From NCBI RefSeq assembly GCF_017084525.1, contig NZ_CP070950.1, positions 248,001 to 312,000 of the forward strand: DNA of 64,000 bases, given 5' to 3'. Below the pieces are notes generated by a model. That model did no database searches. It saw nothing but the letters and a program-made list of their open reading frames with translations, and was not told the DNA's origin. This document shows positions 44,231 to 52,495 of the stretch, in pieces. A program made the translations under genes and the position numbers. Source of the DNA: Conexibacter sp. SYSU D00693 (GTDB lineage: Bacteria > Actinomycetota > Thermoleophilia > Solirubrobacterales > Solirubrobacteraceae). Position 1 is the stretch's first letter, and each line of letters begins with the position of its first letter.

Positions 44231-45258
44231 CCCGCCGGCGGCGTCAGCACCAGGAACAGCCGCGCGTCGCTGTTGGCCTGGGTGACCTGGAAGCTGAACA
44301 GCCCGTTCAGCGTGACCTGCTGCACGAGCGACGCGTCGCGCGAGCGCGCCACCGCCGACACCGACGGCGTGCGCGGCGCCAACGTGCTGGCCAGCGGCTT
44401 GGTCAGCATCCCGGCGACGTCCGAGCGCCGGAAGCGCACCGCCTGCGAGGGCTCCTGGCCCTTGGGCGGCGGCAGGAACACGACGACGTCGTCGAGGCCC
44501 TTGAGGTACGTGAAGGTGTGCAGCGCGAGCTCGAGCGCCTCGCGGCGCAGCAGCAGGTGGCGCGCCTTGGACGCCTTGCCCCTGGCGATCGCGCAGTTCT
44601 GCCCGAGGCCGCAGAGGCGGTAGAGGACGCCCGTGCCCTCGTCGATGGAGATGTCGCCGGCCTGGTTGCGCTCGGCGATCGTCATCGGCAGGTCAGCGGC
44701 CTCGAGCGGCCCGCCCGACACGGCGACGAGCTGGTCGCCGCCCGCCCCACGGTACTTGCGCCCGACGTGCTCGGCGATCTGCTTCGGGACGCTCTCCAGC
44801 GGGTTGGCGCCCGGGGCGGGCGGCGACGGCGCCCACGACGACCACTGCGGGCCGATGCGCAGCGTCATCGTCCGGGGCTCGTCGTCGGCGGCCACCAGCG
44901 CGATCGCCGCGATCGCCGCGACGCCCACCGCGATGAGCGCGCCCATGACGAACTGGATGCGGGCCGTGACGCGCGCCGGCGTGCGGCCCGCCGTGGGCGC
45001 ATGGTCGCCCGAGCCCGTGGCCGCGGCGACCTCGCCGGCCTCCGGCGCGGCGCCCGCGCCACCGGGGTACAGGACGTCCTCGTCGCGCAGGATCTCCGGC
45101 TCGCCGTCGGCGGCGCCGTCCGCGCCCGGCTCGGCCACCGGCGCCCCGGCGCCCCACAGCAGCGGTTCGCGGGTGCGGGGGAGGAGGTCCTCCGGGTCGT
45201 GCTTGGGCTTCGTGCCGGCGGGGTCCGCCGGCCGCGTGCGCGGGTCGCGCTCGGTCAT
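44227..45258 (-). CDS. membrane-anchored partner of the FtsH-like protease
   Basis: 343 residues. A disordered, acidic cytoplasmic N-terminus (1-~100) precedes one membrane helix (VMGALIAVGVAAIAAIALVA, about 104-123) and an extracytoplasmic domain (about 130-343). The latter contains RLCGLGQNCAIARGKASKARHLLLRREALELALHTFTYLKGLDDVVVFLPP and a C-terminal FSFQVTQANSDARLFLVLTPP. I do not recognise the fold. ATG 45258 overlaps the protease stop (ATGA), so the two are translated together; an adaptor or regulator role is inference, by analogy with HflKC at FtsH. Confidence 0.7.
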   Translation of the reverse strand: MTERDPRTRPADPAGTKPKHDPEDLLPRTREPLLWGAGAPVAEPGADGAADGEPEILRDEDVLYPGGAGAAPEAGEVAAATGSGDHAPTAGRTPARVTARIQFVMGALIAVGVAAIAAIALVAADDEPRTMTLRIGPQWSSWAPSPPAPGANPLESVPKQIAEHVGRKYRGAGGDQLVAVSGGPLEAADLPMTIAERNQAGDISIDEGTGVLYRLCGLGQNCAIARGKASKARHLLLRREALELALHTFTYLKGLDDVVVFLPPPKGQEPSQAVRFRRSDVAGMLTKPLASTLAPRTPSVSAVARSRDASLVQQVTLNGLFSFQVTQANSDARLFLVLTPPAG

Positions 45259-47684
45259 GCCGCCGCCGCCGTCTTCCAGATCGTCTCGTCGGTGATGTCG
45301 ATCGCGGGCGCCTCGAGCCGTGCCGCCTCGAGCAGCTCGACGACCTCGTCGCCGTGCATCTCCTTGCGCTCGATGAGCGTGTCGGCGATCCGCGCGACCT
45401 GCTCGCGGTTGTGGCGCACGAGGCAGAACGCGGTGAGGTAGGCCTGCCCGAGGATCCGGGCCGCCGCCTTCTTCTTCGACGGGTCGCCGAGGATGGACGC
45501 GATCGGGTTGCCCTCCATGGGCGAGCCGGACGCGGCGCGGTTCATGATCCGCAGGCCGATGCGCTCGAAGCGCTCCTCGTAGTCCTCGACGGCCTCCTTG
45601 CGGACCTCCTCGTCGGTGAACTCGACGTGGTCGAGCGTCACCGGCTCGGGCCCCATGCCCCAGAAGCCGACCATGAGCGCCGCGAGCGTCGTCGCGCTCT
45701 GCACGTCGCCGCCGACGCCGCGCGAGTTCTCGCCGTAGAAGACGTGCTCGGCGGCCATCGCGCCCAGCGTCCACACGAGCCGGCCGACGTCCTCGTGGCG
45801 CCACGCCGAGAAGCGCTCCTCCTTCTCGATGGCCTGGTGGTGGCCCAGCGAGCCGCCGCGCATGCGGATCGACAGGCGCGTCGAGAGCACGCCGTCCATG
45901 TACACGTGGGAGGCGACCGCGTGGCCGGCCTCGTGGATGGCCACCGCGCGCGTCTCCTCGGCCACGTAGTCCACGCCGATCGCGGTGCCCGACTCGATCG
46001 TCGTCATCGCCTCGATGAGGTCCTTCCAGCCGAACACCGCGCGGTCGTCGGCGTGCGCGTAGGTCAGCGCCATGGAGCAGACCTGCTCGATCATCGCGGG
46101 GGAGTAGCCGCCGGTGATGCGCGCGAGCTCGTCGCGGCGCTTGGGCGTGTCGAGCTCCTCCTCGTGCGCGACGCGCCCGAGGTAGAGGTCGAAGACGTCC
46201 TTGCGGTCCTCCTGCGTGGGCGTGCGGAAGTAGATGTGGCGGCCCATGCGGCCGGGGCGGATGAGCGCCGGGTCCAGCGCGTCCAGCGGCACGTTGGTCG
46301 CGCCGATGAAGTAGACCTGCTCGGAGCGCGGCTGGGGCGGCGCGAGGCGCAGCGAGGCGCCGCCGATGCGCTGCGGGACGATGTAGAGGGCGTCGAGGAA
46401 CGTGTTGAACTTCTTCGTCACCCACTTGCGCAGGATCGGCGGGTTGTCCATGCCGTCCATCTGGACGAGCAGCTGGTTGAGCGCCATGCCGCCGCCCATG
46501 CCAGGGAACATGAAGCGGTTGATCCGCTCGACGACCGGGTGCGCGCTGCTCGGCGCCTCCACGCGCTGGGCGAAGAGCCGCTCGCGCCAGGCGCGGGTCT
46601 CCAGGACGAGGTCGCCCGAGGCGCTGAAGGCGCCCCAGTCCCCGAAGAAGAGGTGGTCCTCGACGTCCTGCGCGGTGGTCGGCGCGGGTGCGTGGCCGAC
46701 CATCCCGCCGAGCGCCTGGCGCCGGCGGCCGACCGCGTCGATCTCGTCGATGAACACCATGCAGGTGCCGCCCCACTTGCGGGCCAGCCGGCGGGCGCGC
46801 GCCACGAGGATCATCACCATCACGACGTCCAGGCCGATGAACGTCTGGGCGAAGCCCGACCCCGGCATGGTCATGATCGGCGAGTTGAAGCTCGTCGCGA
46901 TCGCCTTGGAGAGCATCGTCTTGCCGGTGCCGGGCGCGCCGATGAGCAGCAGGCCGCGCTCGGGCTTGCCGCCGGCCTTCTTGAACTCCTCGCCGGCCGA
47001 CCACAGCGTGATGACGCGCTTGACGTCCTCCTTGGGCTCGGCCTGCCCGCGGACGTCCTCGAGCTTGACGCCCCAGTCCGCGTCGCCCGGCTCGAACGCC
47101 TTCATCTGCAGGACGCCGAACAGCAGCAGCGGCCCGAAGAAGATCATGAAGTTCGCGAAGAACAGCAGCGGGAGCTGCACGAACAGCATGAGCTGGGACG
47201 TCAGGAGCGTCACGCGGTCCGTGCGCTCCGGGAAGAGCTCGTCGAGCGCCTCGCCCGGCTTGAAGAACGGCGTGTCCGTGCCGAGCAGACCGCGCAGCAC
47301 GAGCTGCAGGACCGCGAGGCCGAGCACGACGAAGAACGCGAGCCACAGCAGCCGCTTGAACCGCGTGCGCCAGTACCAGCGCCGGCGCCGGAAGACGACG
47401 TCCTCGGCCTTCAGGCGCTCGTCGGCGCCGTAGAGGCTCGGCCGCGGGATGAGCCGGTGGCAGAGCATGTCCACCAGCCCGCGGAACGCGCCGATGAACA
47501 GCAGGGTCAGGACGACGCTCAGCCACAGCGGCAGGTCGTTGACCGAGTGGAAGACCGTGAAGGTCGCGGGGCTCGTGAGCAGCGCGACCACCGTCGCGGC
47601 CCGGCCCAGGCGCCGCCACTCGCGCGCGAGCGCGTCACGGTCCGCCTGCACCGGCGGACCCAGCCTCTCCCCGTCCATCGGCAT
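45255..47684 (-). CDS. divergent FtsH-like AAA+ zinc protease
   Basis: 809 residues, longer than FtsH (about 650). Four hydrophobic segments lie in the first ~190 residues instead of two. AAA+ module: Walker A GAPGTGKT (249-256), Walker B MVFIDEID (309-316), IGATNVPLDALDPALIRPGRMGRH (sensor 1, arginine finger). Two inserts interrupt the module: about 75 residues between 325 and 399, and about 40 between 413 and 455. The protease zinc motif HEAGH is at 584-588, with the third ligand likely in the GGDVQSATTLA segment. It probably degrades membrane proteins. ATG 47684 lies 13 bases after TACCCT. Co-translated with the downstream membrane protein. Confidence 0.85.
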   Translation of the reverse strand: MPMDGERLGPPVQADRDALAREWRRLGRAATVVALLTSPATFTVFHSVNDLPLWLSVVLTLLFIGAFRGLVDMLCHRLIPRPSLYGADERLKAEDVVFRRRRWYWRTRFKRLLWLAFFVVLGLAVLQLVLRGLLGTDTPFFKPGEALDELFPERTDRVTLLTSQLMLFVQLPLLFFANFMIFFGPLLLFGVLQMKAFEPGDADWGVKLEDVRGQAEPKEDVKRVITLWSAGEEFKKAGGKPERGLLLIGAPGTGKTMLSKAIATSFNSPIMTMPGSGFAQTFIGLDVVMVMILVARARRLARKWGGTCMVFIDEIDAVGRRRQALGGMVGHAPAPTTAQDVEDHLFFGDWGAFSASGDLVLETRAWRERLFAQRVEAPSSAHPVVERINRFMFPGMGGGMALNQLLVQMDGMDNPPILRKWVTKKFNTFLDALYIVPQRIGGASLRLAPPQPRSEQVYFIGATNVPLDALDPALIRPGRMGRHIYFRTPTQEDRKDVFDLYLGRVAHEEELDTPKRRDELARITGGYSPAMIEQVCSMALTYAHADDRAVFGWKDLIEAMTTIESGTAIGVDYVAEETRAVAIHEAGHAVASHVYMDGVLSTRLSIRMRGGSLGHHQAIEKEERFSAWRHEDVGRLVWTLGAMAAEHVFYGENSRGVGGDVQSATTLAALMVGFWGMGPEPVTLDHVEFTDEEVRKEAVEDYEERFERIGLRIMNRAASGSPMEGNPIASILGDPSKKKAAARILGQAYLTAFCLVRHNREQVARIADTLIERKEMHGDEVVELLEAARLEAPAIDITDETIWKTAAAA

Positions 47685-47782
47685 CGGTCGAGGGGGGAGG
47701 GTACCTCGCTGCGCGCCCCGCCACGCTGGGCCGCCTGGCCCGGCGCGGCCGGACCGGTGGGCCAGCTACCCTCGCCCGCTCG

Positions 47783-49753
47783 ATGCCCCGGCGCCCCCTG
47801 CTCCTCGCCGCCGCGCTGCTCGCGACGGCGCTGACCTCCGCGGCGCCCGCCGGCGCGGCGATCAAGACGAAGCCCTGCAAGGACCAGGCGCCGCTGCGCT
47901 GCGGCTCGGTCAAGGTGCCGCTGGACCGCACGGGCCGGGTCCCGGGCGAGGTGACCATCCAGGTCGCGATGGAGCGCCGCGCCAAGGGCGACACCGGCGC
48001 GCTGATCGCGCTCGCCGGCGGCCCGGGCCAGGGCGCCGTCGCCGTCGCGTCGTCGTTCCGGGAGGTGCTGGCGCCGCTGCTCAAGCGCCGCCAGCTCGTC
48101 GTCGTCGACCAGCGCGGGACGGGCGACAGCGGCGTGCTGGTCTGCCCGCGGCTGCAGGTCCTGGGGTCGCTGGACCCGGTGCGCCCGTCGCTCGTGCGCG
48201 ACTGCGCCGACCGCATCGGGCCGCGCCGCCAGGCCTACACGACGGCCGACACCGTCGAGGACCTCGACGCGGTCCGCGCGGCCGTCGGCGCCGACCGGTG
48301 GATGGTCCTCGGCATCTCCTACGGGACGTTCGTGGCCCAGCAGTACGCGCGCGCGCACCCGGACCGGGTCGAGGGGCTCGTCCTGGACTCCGTCGTGCCC
48401 GACGACGGCTTCGACCCGTTCCTCCTGGACTCCTACACGCGCGTGGCCCGCGTCCTGCGCGAGCAGTGCGCCAACCGGCGCTGCAAGGGCGTCACCGAGG
48501 ACCCGGTGGCCGACGTCGCCGCGGTCACCGAGCAGCTGCGCGCCGGCCCGCTGCGCGGCGCGCGCTTCACCGCGACCGGCAAGCGCGTCACGGCCGAGCT
48601 CGAGAACTCCTCCTCGCTGTACCTCACGCTGCTGGCCGGTGACGTCAACCCGTTCCTGCAGCCCGAGCTGCCCTCGGCGATCAAGGCCGCGCGCGCCGGC
48701 GACCCGGCCCAGCTCCTGCGCGCCGCGCACATCGCCACGGGCAGCCGCACGGGCTCCAAGGAGCTCAGCGTCGGCCTCAACGTCACGACGGCCTGCGGCG
48801 ACGGCGGCCTGCCGTACACCTTCGACATGCCCGTGGAGGAGCGCGCCGCCCGGCTCGAGGCCGGCCTCGCGGCGATCCCGCCGTCCAGCGTCGCGCCGCT
48901 CGACCTCGACGCGGTGCGCCGCACGTCGATCGCCGACGACTGCCAGCTCTGGCCCCAGGGCGACGTCTTCACCAAGCCGGTCTCCGGCGCGCTGCCCGAC
49001 GTGCCGGCGCTCGTGCTCGCCGGGCGCCTGGACCTGCGCACCCCCATGGAGGACGCGCTCGAGGTCGCCAAGGCGCTGCCCCAGGCCCAGCTCGTGCGCG
49101 TCGCGGGCACCGGCCACGACGTGCAGGACGCCGACCTCAGCGGCTGCGTCGAGACGGCGCTGCGGCGCTTCGGCGACGGCCGGCGCGTCGGGACGCCGTG
49201 CAAGGGCAGGTCGAACACCGGCAGTGCCTACTCGCCGGCGCCGCGGTCCGTCGCCGAGCTCGAGCGCGCCCGCGGCGTCGCCGGCCTGCGCGGCCGCGTC
49301 GTCACGGCGATCGCGCTCACGATCGCCGACGCCCAGGTCCTCACCCTCCAGCGGCTCGTCGGCGGCTTCACCGACCAGGCCGACGGCTGCCTGCGCGGCG
49401 GGCGCTTCCGCGCGACGGGCTTCGCCGAGACCGTGACCCTGCGCTCGTGCTCCTACGTCCCGGGCCTGCGCCTGACCGGCAAGCTCGGCATCGACGGCGG
49501 GACGCTGCGCGTGCGCGGCGTGCGCGGGGCCTCGGGCACGGTGCGCGTTGACGAGGCGGGCTACATCGCCGGGACGCTCGGCGGGGAGCGCGTGCGCGAG
49601 GCGCGGCCCGAGGCGCGGCGGATCGTCGCCGCCGCGGCGCGCGCGGGCGCGGCCCGCGCGCAGCTCGACGCGCGCCGGGCGCAGCTGCCGGCGCTGCGCG
49701 CGCAGGCGCGCCGGTTGGTCGCCGCCCGCGCCGCGGGCGTCGGCAGCCGCTAG
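47783..49753 (+). CDS. secreted alpha/beta hydrolase, tripeptidyl-peptidase type (S33)
   Basis: 656 residues. Signal peptide (RPLLLAAALLATALTSAAPAGA). The hydrolase core (about 30-470) has the oxyanion motif GGPGQGA, VVVDQRGTGDSG, nucleophile GISYG, Asp in LVLAGRLDLRTP, and His in VAGTGHDV, in line with SlpD/tripeptidyl aminopeptidases. A TAP-type C-terminal piece with four cysteines and an extra beta-rich domain (about 490-620; SCSYVPGLRLTGKLGIDGGTLRVRG) follow, ending in an Ala/Arg-rich tail. It probably cleaves peptides outside the cell. ATG 47783 lies 10 bases after TACCCT. It shares CTAG 49750-49753 with the next gene. Confidence 0.87.
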   Translation: MPRRPLLLAAALLATALTSAAPAGAAIKTKPCKDQAPLRCGSVKVPLDRTGRVPGEVTIQVAMERRAKGDTGALIALAGGPGQGAVAVASSFREVLAPLLKRRQLVVVDQRGTGDSGVLVCPRLQVLGSLDPVRPSLVRDCADRIGPRRQAYTTADTVEDLDAVRAAVGADRWMVLGISYGTFVAQQYARAHPDRVEGLVLDSVVPDDGFDPFLLDSYTRVARVLREQCANRRCKGVTEDPVADVAAVTEQLRAGPLRGARFTATGKRVTAELENSSSLYLTLLAGDVNPFLQPELPSAIKAARAGDPAQLLRAAHIATGSRTGSKELSVGLNVTTACGDGGLPYTFDMPVEERAARLEAGLAAIPPSSVAPLDLDAVRRTSIADDCQLWPQGDVFTKPVSGALPDVPALVLAGRLDLRTPMEDALEVAKALPQAQLVRVAGTGHDVQDADLSGCVETALRRFGDGRRVGTPCKGRSNTGSAYSPAPRSVAELERARGVAGLRGRVVTAIALTIADAQVLTLQRLVGGFTDQADGCLRGGRFRATGFAETVTLRSCSYVPGLRLTGKLGIDGGTLRVRGVRGASGTVRVDEAGYIAGTLGGERVREARPEARRIVAAAARAGAARAQLDARRAQLPALRAQARRLVAARAAGVGSR

Positions 49754-49947
49754 CGCTTCTCGGGGTCCTGCGCGGCGGAGATCGCCGCGCCGACCAGCAG
49801 CCCGAAGAGCACCGCGAGGACGACGGCGAGCACCGGCTTGTCGTCGGCGCCGACGGCGGCGGTCGCCAGCGCCAGGCCGAGGCCGAGCAGCGCCACGAGC
49901 ACCCCGACCACGGGGCGCCGGCGGTAGAAGTCCAGGACGCCGCGCAT
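49750..49947 (-). CDS. small two-helix membrane protein
   Basis: 65 residues: RGVLDFYRRRPVVGVLVALLGLGLALATAAVG, a turn, then LAVVLAVLFGLLVGAAIS and a charged end (QDPEKR). No family is recognised. ATG 49947 is favoured over the upstream start 50031, because it begins directly at the helix and lies 9 bases after TACGCT. Divergent from the Nudix gene. Confidence 0.55.
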   Translation of the reverse strand: MRGVLDFYRRRPVVGVLVALLGLGLALATAAVGADDKPVLAVVLAVLFGLLVGAAISAAQDPEKR

Positions 49948-49984
49948 GCGGTCGTCAGCGTACCCGCGGGTAGCCTCCGGCCGC

Positions 49985-50545
49985 GTGCCGCCAGGGGAGC
50001 CCGCCGACCCGCCGCATCGCGTCGTCTCCACGCGCGTGGTCTACGAGAACCGCTGGATGCGCCTGCGCGAGGACGTGCTCGAGCGCGACGACGGCTCGCC
50101 CGGGCTGTACTCCGTGGTGGAGAAGCCGCCGGCGGCGGTCCTCGTCCCGGTGCAGGACGGGCGGGTCTGGCTCGTCGAGCAGTTCCGCCACCCGGCGCAG
50201 GGGCGGTTCTGGGACCTGCCGCAGGGCGCGCTGGACGCCCACGGCGAGCGGCCGCCCGAGGAGGTCGCGCGCACCGAGCTCGAGGAGGAGACCGGGCTGC
50301 GCGCCGGCCGGCTCGTGCACCTGGGCCGGCTGTTCTTCGCCTACGGCATCTCGGCGCAGCCGTTCGACGCGTTCTTCGCGACGGACCTCGAGCCGGGCGA
50401 GGCGCGGCTCGAGGAGACCGAGGCCGACCTGCGCTGCGCGTCCTTCTCCGTCGCGGAGGTGGAGGACCTGCTGCGGGAGGCGCGCATCGTAGATGCGGCC
50501 TCCCACGCGGCGTGGAACCTCGCGCGGATGCGGAGCCTGGTCTAG
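49985..50545 (+). CDS. Nudix hydrolase, ADP-ribose pyrophosphatase-like
   Basis: 186 residues. ADPRase-type layout: VVYENRWMRLREDVLERDDG, VLVPVQDGRVWLVEQFRHP, and the Nudix box GALDAHGERPPEEV followed by TELEEETGL. The consensus REUxEExGU is changed at its Arg (Thr here), though the metal-binding Glu residues remain. These enzymes hydrolyse ADP-ribose or related nucleotide sugars. GTG 49985 lies 8 bases after TAGCCT (49971-49976). Confidence 0.87.
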   Translation: MPPGEPADPPHRVVSTRVVYENRWMRLREDVLERDDGSPGLYSVVEKPPAAVLVPVQDGRVWLVEQFRHPAQGRFWDLPQGALDAHGERPPEEVARTELEEETGLRAGRLVHLGRLFFAYGISAQPFDAFFATDLEPGEARLEETEADLRCASFSVAEVEDLLREARIVDAASHAAWNLARMRSLV

Positions 50546-50572
50546 GGCTCCGGAGAACCCGCGCCCGGAGGG

Positions 50573-50962
50573 CTACTCCTCGCCGCCCTCCATGAGCTCC
50601 TGCAGGAGCGACATGGCGGCGATCTGGGCGGGCGTGCCCTGCAGCTCGTTCTCCCCGATCTCCTCGAGCTCGGGGTGGAAGGACGCGTGGACGGCGACGT
50701 CCTGGTCGCCGGCGTCCTCGAGGACGATGACGGCCCGGCCCGGCTGGCCCTCGGGGCGCGTGGCGCCCTCGACCTGCTCGCTCTCGAGCGTCGCGCGCGC
50801 CGCCGTGAGGACGTCGAGCGCCAGCTCGCGCCAGTGCGACAGGGCGTCGGCGCGCTCCTGGTCGCTCATGGCGGAGAGGTGGTGGGCGTTGCGGGTCGCC
50901 AGCGCGTCGACGGCCGCGTTCACGGCGCTGTCGGCGAGCAGGGCGTCAGGGTCGGGAGCCAT
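50573..50962 (-). CDS. hypothetical protein
   Basis: 129 residues, mainly helical with a helical start (AVNAAVDALATRNAHHLSAMSDQERADALSHWRELALDVLTAARATL) and a beta-like middle (GRAVIVLEDAGDQDVAVHASF). It has no signal peptide or membrane segment, and no family is recognised. ATG 50962 is exactly 7 bases after TACCCT, one of the best leaderless candidates of the window. Confidence 0.6.
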   Translation of the reverse strand: MAPDPDALLADSAVNAAVDALATRNAHHLSAMSDQERADALSHWRELALDVLTAARATLESEQVEGATRPEGQPGRAVIVLEDAGDQDVAVHASFHPELEEIGENELQGTPAQIAAMSLLQELMEGGEE

Positions 50963-50998
50963 GCGCCAGAGGGTAGGTGGTCTGGGCCGCGCCGGCGG

Positions 50999-51253
50999 TC
51001 AGGACGCGCTGGGCGGGCGCACGGGGTGCGACCCGGGCGCCTCGCGCAGGCCGCGCGAGCGCAGCACCATCTGCACGCCGGCGAAGACGATCGTCAGCAG
51101 CGCGATCGCCAGGAGCGCGACGCCCACGGCGGACTCGTGCAGCAGGCCGCCCAGGACCAGCGCGAGGAGCACGAAGCCGACCATGAGGGCCCAGTGCCGG
51201 TGGGGGACCGGCGAGCGCTTGGGCAGGTCGTAGGTCTCGCGGATGTCTGCCAT
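50999..51253 (-). CDS. small two-helix membrane protein
   Basis: 84 residues with two hydrophobic helices (HWALMVGFVLLALVLGGLL and VGVALLAIALLTIVFAGVQMVL), a conserved-looking N-terminus (ADIRETYDLPKRSPVPHRHW), and a Pro/Arg tail. Function unknown. A CCCGGGT/ACCCGGG inverted repeat (51255-51271) overlaps the presumed start region and TAGCAC -10. Confidence 0.55.
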   Translation of the reverse strand: MADIRETYDLPKRSPVPHRHWALMVGFVLLALVLGGLLHESAVGVALLAIALLTIVFAGVQMVLRSRGLREAPGSHPVRPPSAS

Positions 51254-51283
51254 GCCCGGGTGCTACCCGGGGTCCCCGCCGCT

Positions 51284-52057
51284 CTACGCAGGCACCGCGA
51301 CGCCGTCGAGCTCGACGACCACGCCGTCGCCCCAGAACGACAGCATGCCCTGCGCCGGCAGGGCGTCGACGAACGGCGCCTCGAACGACCATGCGAGGTC
51401 CTCGCGCCCCGGCGCCGACCAGTACGTCGCCTCGCCCTTGTACGGGCAGTGCGTCGTCGTCGCGCTGCGCACGAGCTCGACCCGCACGTCCTCTCGCGGG
51501 ACGTAGAGCCGGTTGGGCATCCCCGTCTCGGAGAGCACCACGGGCCGCCGGGTCTCGGCGACGACCTCGCCGTCGACCGTCACCCGCACGTGGCGGCTCG
51601 AGCGGCGCGCGTCGACCCGGTGGTAGGGGTCGCGCACGTGCGTGTGGATCTCCTCGTCCTCGTCCAGCCAGCGGTCGAGCTTGCGGAAGTACACGCCGAG
51701 CAGGCCCTCCAGCCAGGCCGCCTCGGGGTTGGGCTCGCGGTAGGTCCAGAAGACGTCCGGGACGTCCTTGACCGCGAGGTAGCTCGCGTCGCCCTTGAAC
51801 GGGCAGTGGGTGCGCGTGTCGGTGGGGGAGAGCAGCTCGGCGCGCACGTCGGCCTCCGGGACGTAGAGCGCCGCGAGCAGCCCGGTCTCGTGGACGAGCT
51901 GGGCGCCGGTCGTGTCGAGCACCAGCTCGCCGCCCAGCTCGGCCCGCAGCCGCCGCGGGAACGGCGTCAGCAGGAGCTTGTGCGCCGGGCCGTCGACGGT
52001 GAAGTTCGTCGGGCCGGGCTGCGCGGCGATGGGGCCGGGCGACTGGGTGAGCGCCAT
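51284..52057 (-). CDS. tandem DUF427 protein
   Basis: 257 residues made of two DUF427 domains (about 25-140 and 145-250). Each has the family signature of a beta-rich half-barrel: LLAALYVPEADVRAELL followed by RTHCPFKGDASYLAV, and PNRLYVPREDVRVELV followed by TTHCPYKGEATYWSA. Function of DUF427 is unknown; the repeated HCP[FY]KG[DE]A block is conserved. ATG 52057 is preferred to the longer open frame; it lies 6 bases after TACGTT. Confidence 0.87.
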   Translation of the reverse strand: MALTQSPGPIAAQPGPTNFTVDGPAHKLLLTPFPRRLRAELGGELVLDTTGAQLVHETGLLAALYVPEADVRAELLSPTDTRTHCPFKGDASYLAVKDVPDVFWTYREPNPEAAWLEGLLGVYFRKLDRWLDEDEEIHTHVRDPYHRVDARRSSRHVRVTVDGEVVAETRRPVVLSETGMPNRLYVPREDVRVELVRSATTTHCPYKGEATYWSAPGREDLAWSFEAPFVDALPAQGMLSFWGDGVVVELDGVAVPA

Positions 52058-52104
52058 GGTCCGAACGTAGCGTCCGCCCGCCGGTGCCCGGGACCGGCCC
52101 CGCG

Positions 52105-52290
52105 CTAGGCCCCGCCGACGCCCTCCACCACGGTGCCGCGGCCGGCGCAGACCGGGCACTCGCCGTCGTCCTTGCGCCCGCTGCCGCCGCAGGCGGGGCA
52201 GATGTCGTCGCCGGCGCCCTCCGTGCCGGGAGGCGCCTCGTCGCCCGGCGCCATGTCCGGACGGGTGGGATCGTCAGGCGGGGTGGTCAT
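52105..52290 (-). CDS. small DnaJ-type zinc-ribbon protein
   Basis: 61 residues. A disordered acidic N-terminus precedes one DnaJ cysteine-rich module: CPACGGSGRK and CPVCAGRGTV (CxxCxGxG pattern twice), able to bind one zinc. ATG 52290 lies 8 bases after TACCGC, and is divergent from the tail-anchored gene. A small chaperone-like or regulatory zinc protein; role unknown. Confidence 0.65.
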   Translation of the reverse strand: MTTPPDDPTRPDMAPGDEAPPGTEGAGDDICPACGGSGRKDDGECPVCAGRGTVVEGVGGA

Positions 52291-52333
52291 GGTCGCTGGC
52301 GGTACCCGGCGCGATCGGGTACGACAAGCGGTG

Positions 52334-52495
52334 ATGCAGGACGACGACGACTGGGTCGGCACCCCGCCCGAGGGCCGGATCACCCGCGACCGGGCCAAGC
52401 CCGAGCACTGGCGCCAGAGCTTCCCGGTGGCGACGGTCTCGAGCGCGATCCTCGTCCTGCTCGTGGTCGTGGTGGTCGTCGTGGCCCTCGCGTAG
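52334..52495 (+). CDS. tail-anchored small membrane protein
   Basis: 53 residues: charged N-terminus (QDDDDWVGTPPEGRITRDRAKPEHWRQS) and one C-terminal hydrophobic helix (AILVLLVVVVVVVALA). ATG 52334; stop TAG overlaps the GTG of the oxidoreductase by one base, so they may be co-translated. No family is recognised. Confidence 0.55.
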   Translation: MQDDDDWVGTPPEGRITRDRAKPEHWRQSFPVATVSSAILVLLVVVVVVVALA

